In this document: positions 5,640-6,303 of the stretch, piece by piece
Layout: each line of letters begins with the position of its first letter
How positions within the stretch are numbered: position 1 is the stretch's first letter
Source: Bacillota bacterium
Lineage (GTDB): Bacteria; Bacillota; UBA4882; UBA10575
Assembly: GCA_003511465.1 (NCBI GenBank)
Contig: DOID01000129.1
Span: 23,074-29,376 of the forward strand
DNA length: 6,303 nucleotides
Direction of reading: 5' to 3'
The notes under the pieces: model-generated
Told to the model about the DNA's origin: nothing
The model's input: the letters and a program-made list of their open reading frames with translations, nothing else
Database searches by the model: none
Position numbers and translations under genes: made by a program

Positions 5640-5645
5640 GGGAGG
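5640..5645 (+). promoter_or_regulatory. Ribosome binding site deciding the dapA start
   Basis: GGGAGG lies 8 bases before ATG 5654. A second in-frame ATG at 5594 overlaps the dapG stop (ATGA) and would add 20 residues, but GGAGGG directly abuts it without a spacer, and the extra residues do not resemble a DapA N-terminus. The site at 5640 therefore supports 5654. Confidence 0.75.
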
Positions 5646-5653
5646 TTAATCAA

Positions 5654-6303
5654 ATGGTGGAATTTGGGAGAATATTGACGGCAATGGTTACACCTTTTAA
5701 TGAAGATGGTGAGGTGGATTACCAAACTGCCAAAAACCTAGCCGTAAAATTAGTAGAGAATGGTTCCGACGGGTTGGTTATTGCCGGCACAACCGGGGAA
5801 TCGCCAACCTTAACTAAGGAAGAGAAGCTGAAGCTTTTTTCAACGGTAGTTGAAGCGGTGGGTGGCAAAGCTACCGTGCTGGCGGGGACAGGTACGAATG
5901 ATACCAAAGCGAGCGTGGAGTTTACGAAGGAGGCGGAGCGCACCGGCATCGACGGTGTTTTACTCGTGTCCCCTTACTACAACAGGCCGCCGCAAGAGGG
6001 GTTATACCAACATTTCAAAAAGGTGGCGGAGGCCACGGCTTTACCGGTGATGATTTACAACATACCAAGCCGGACCGGGATCAATATTACCCCCGCTACC
6101 ATGAGCAGGCTGGCGGAGATCGATAATATTGTCGCCTTAAAGGAATCAGCCGGCGATCTGAACCAGGCTGCCGAGATGGTGCATGTCTTACCCAAAGATT
6201 TCCTGGTCTATAGCGGCGATGATAGTATGACCTTACCCATCCTCTCCGTGGGCGGCGCCGGAGTGGTCAGTGTCGCTTCTCATCTGGTGGGGAGAAGAAT
6301 GGA
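5654..6303 (+). CDS. dapA: 4-hydroxy-tetrahydrodipicolinate synthase (3' end outside window)
   Basis: This cytoplasmic lyase condenses pyruvate and aspartate semialdehyde, supplying both DapB and the DpaA/DpaB spore branch. The first 216 residues of an expected 290 or so are present, and the frame is open to the window edge. Seen: FGRILTAMVTPFN at the start; AGTTGESPTL with Thr46 and Thr47; VSPYYNRPPQEGLYQHF; YNIPSRTG with Tyr135 and Arg140; ALKESAGD with Lys163, the Schiff-base lysine; and SGDD followed by GVVSVASHLVG. All catalytic residues covered by this part are in place. It begins 56 bases after dapG, as in the B. subtilis dapG-dapA pair, and is probably cotranscribed with it. The missing end cannot be judged. 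Confidence 0.96.
   Translation, partial: MVEFGRILTAMVTPFNEDGEVDYQTAKNLAVKLVENGSDGLVIAGTTGESPTLTKEEKLKLFSTVVEAVGGKATVLAGTGTNDTKASVEFTKEAERTGIDGVLLVSPYYNRPPQEGLYQHFKKVAEATALPVMIYNIPSRTGINITPATMSRLAEIDNIVALKESAGDLNQAAEMVHVLPKDFLVYSGDDSMTLPILSVGGAGVVSVASHLVGRRM

Noticed and set aside
5594..5653. Upstream dapA start at ATG 5594 overlapping the dapG stop
   Set aside because: The ribosome site abuts the ATG with no spacer, and ATG 5654 has a proper site and yields the standard DapA N-terminus.

Overview
The window reads as chromosomal DNA of an endospore-forming member of the Bacillota, most likely a clostridial or deep-branching lineage. The evidence is a sigma-K type mother-cell sigma factor with a membrane pro-sequence, both subunits of dipicolinate synthase, a YmxH-type small protein, and Shine-Dalgarno sites of the GGAGG type. 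All genes lie on the + strand, base composition looks moderate, and I saw no mobile element, CRISPR array, tRNA or rRNA. The genus cannot be fixed from the sequence.

Layout. Positions 1-462 hold the 3' end of a penicillin-binding-protein-like transpeptidase whose KTG motif has been lost, followed by a strong intrinsic terminator (496-544). sigK (648-1364) follows with its own leader, then a ymxH-like gene (1413-1649). A 166-nt leader with several mutually exclusive stems precedes dapB (1816-2616). A second regulatory gap (2617-2769) carries a weak terminator, an operator-like palindrome and a sigma-K-like -10 element. Then come dpaA (2770-3687), dpaB (3706-4284), a short gap with a candidate vegetative promoter, the aspartokinase gene dapG (4365-5597) and the start of dapA (5654 to the window edge).

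How the genes work together. DapG starts the aspartate pathway, and DapA condenses aspartate semialdehyde with pyruvate. The product is then either reduced by DapB towards diaminopimelate and lysine, or converted by DpaA/DpaB to dipicolinic acid, the calcium chelator of the spore core. In Bacillus subtilis dipicolinate synthase is made in the mother cell under sigma-K. Here the sigma factor, the competing reductase and the synthase all sit within about 4 kb. Compared with the B. subtilis order ymxH-spoVFA-spoVFB-asd-dapG-dapA, asd is absent and dapB sits upstream of dpaA.

Points most worth checking: the aspartokinase has no ATG, GTG or TTG that preserves its N-terminal ATP-binding motif and appears to start at ATC (or the window holds an error there); the PBP-like protein lacks the KTG triad; and the leaders of dapB and dpaA contain unassigned structure. 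The rest of the window is conserved sporulation and lysine biosynthesis, not an evidently new system.
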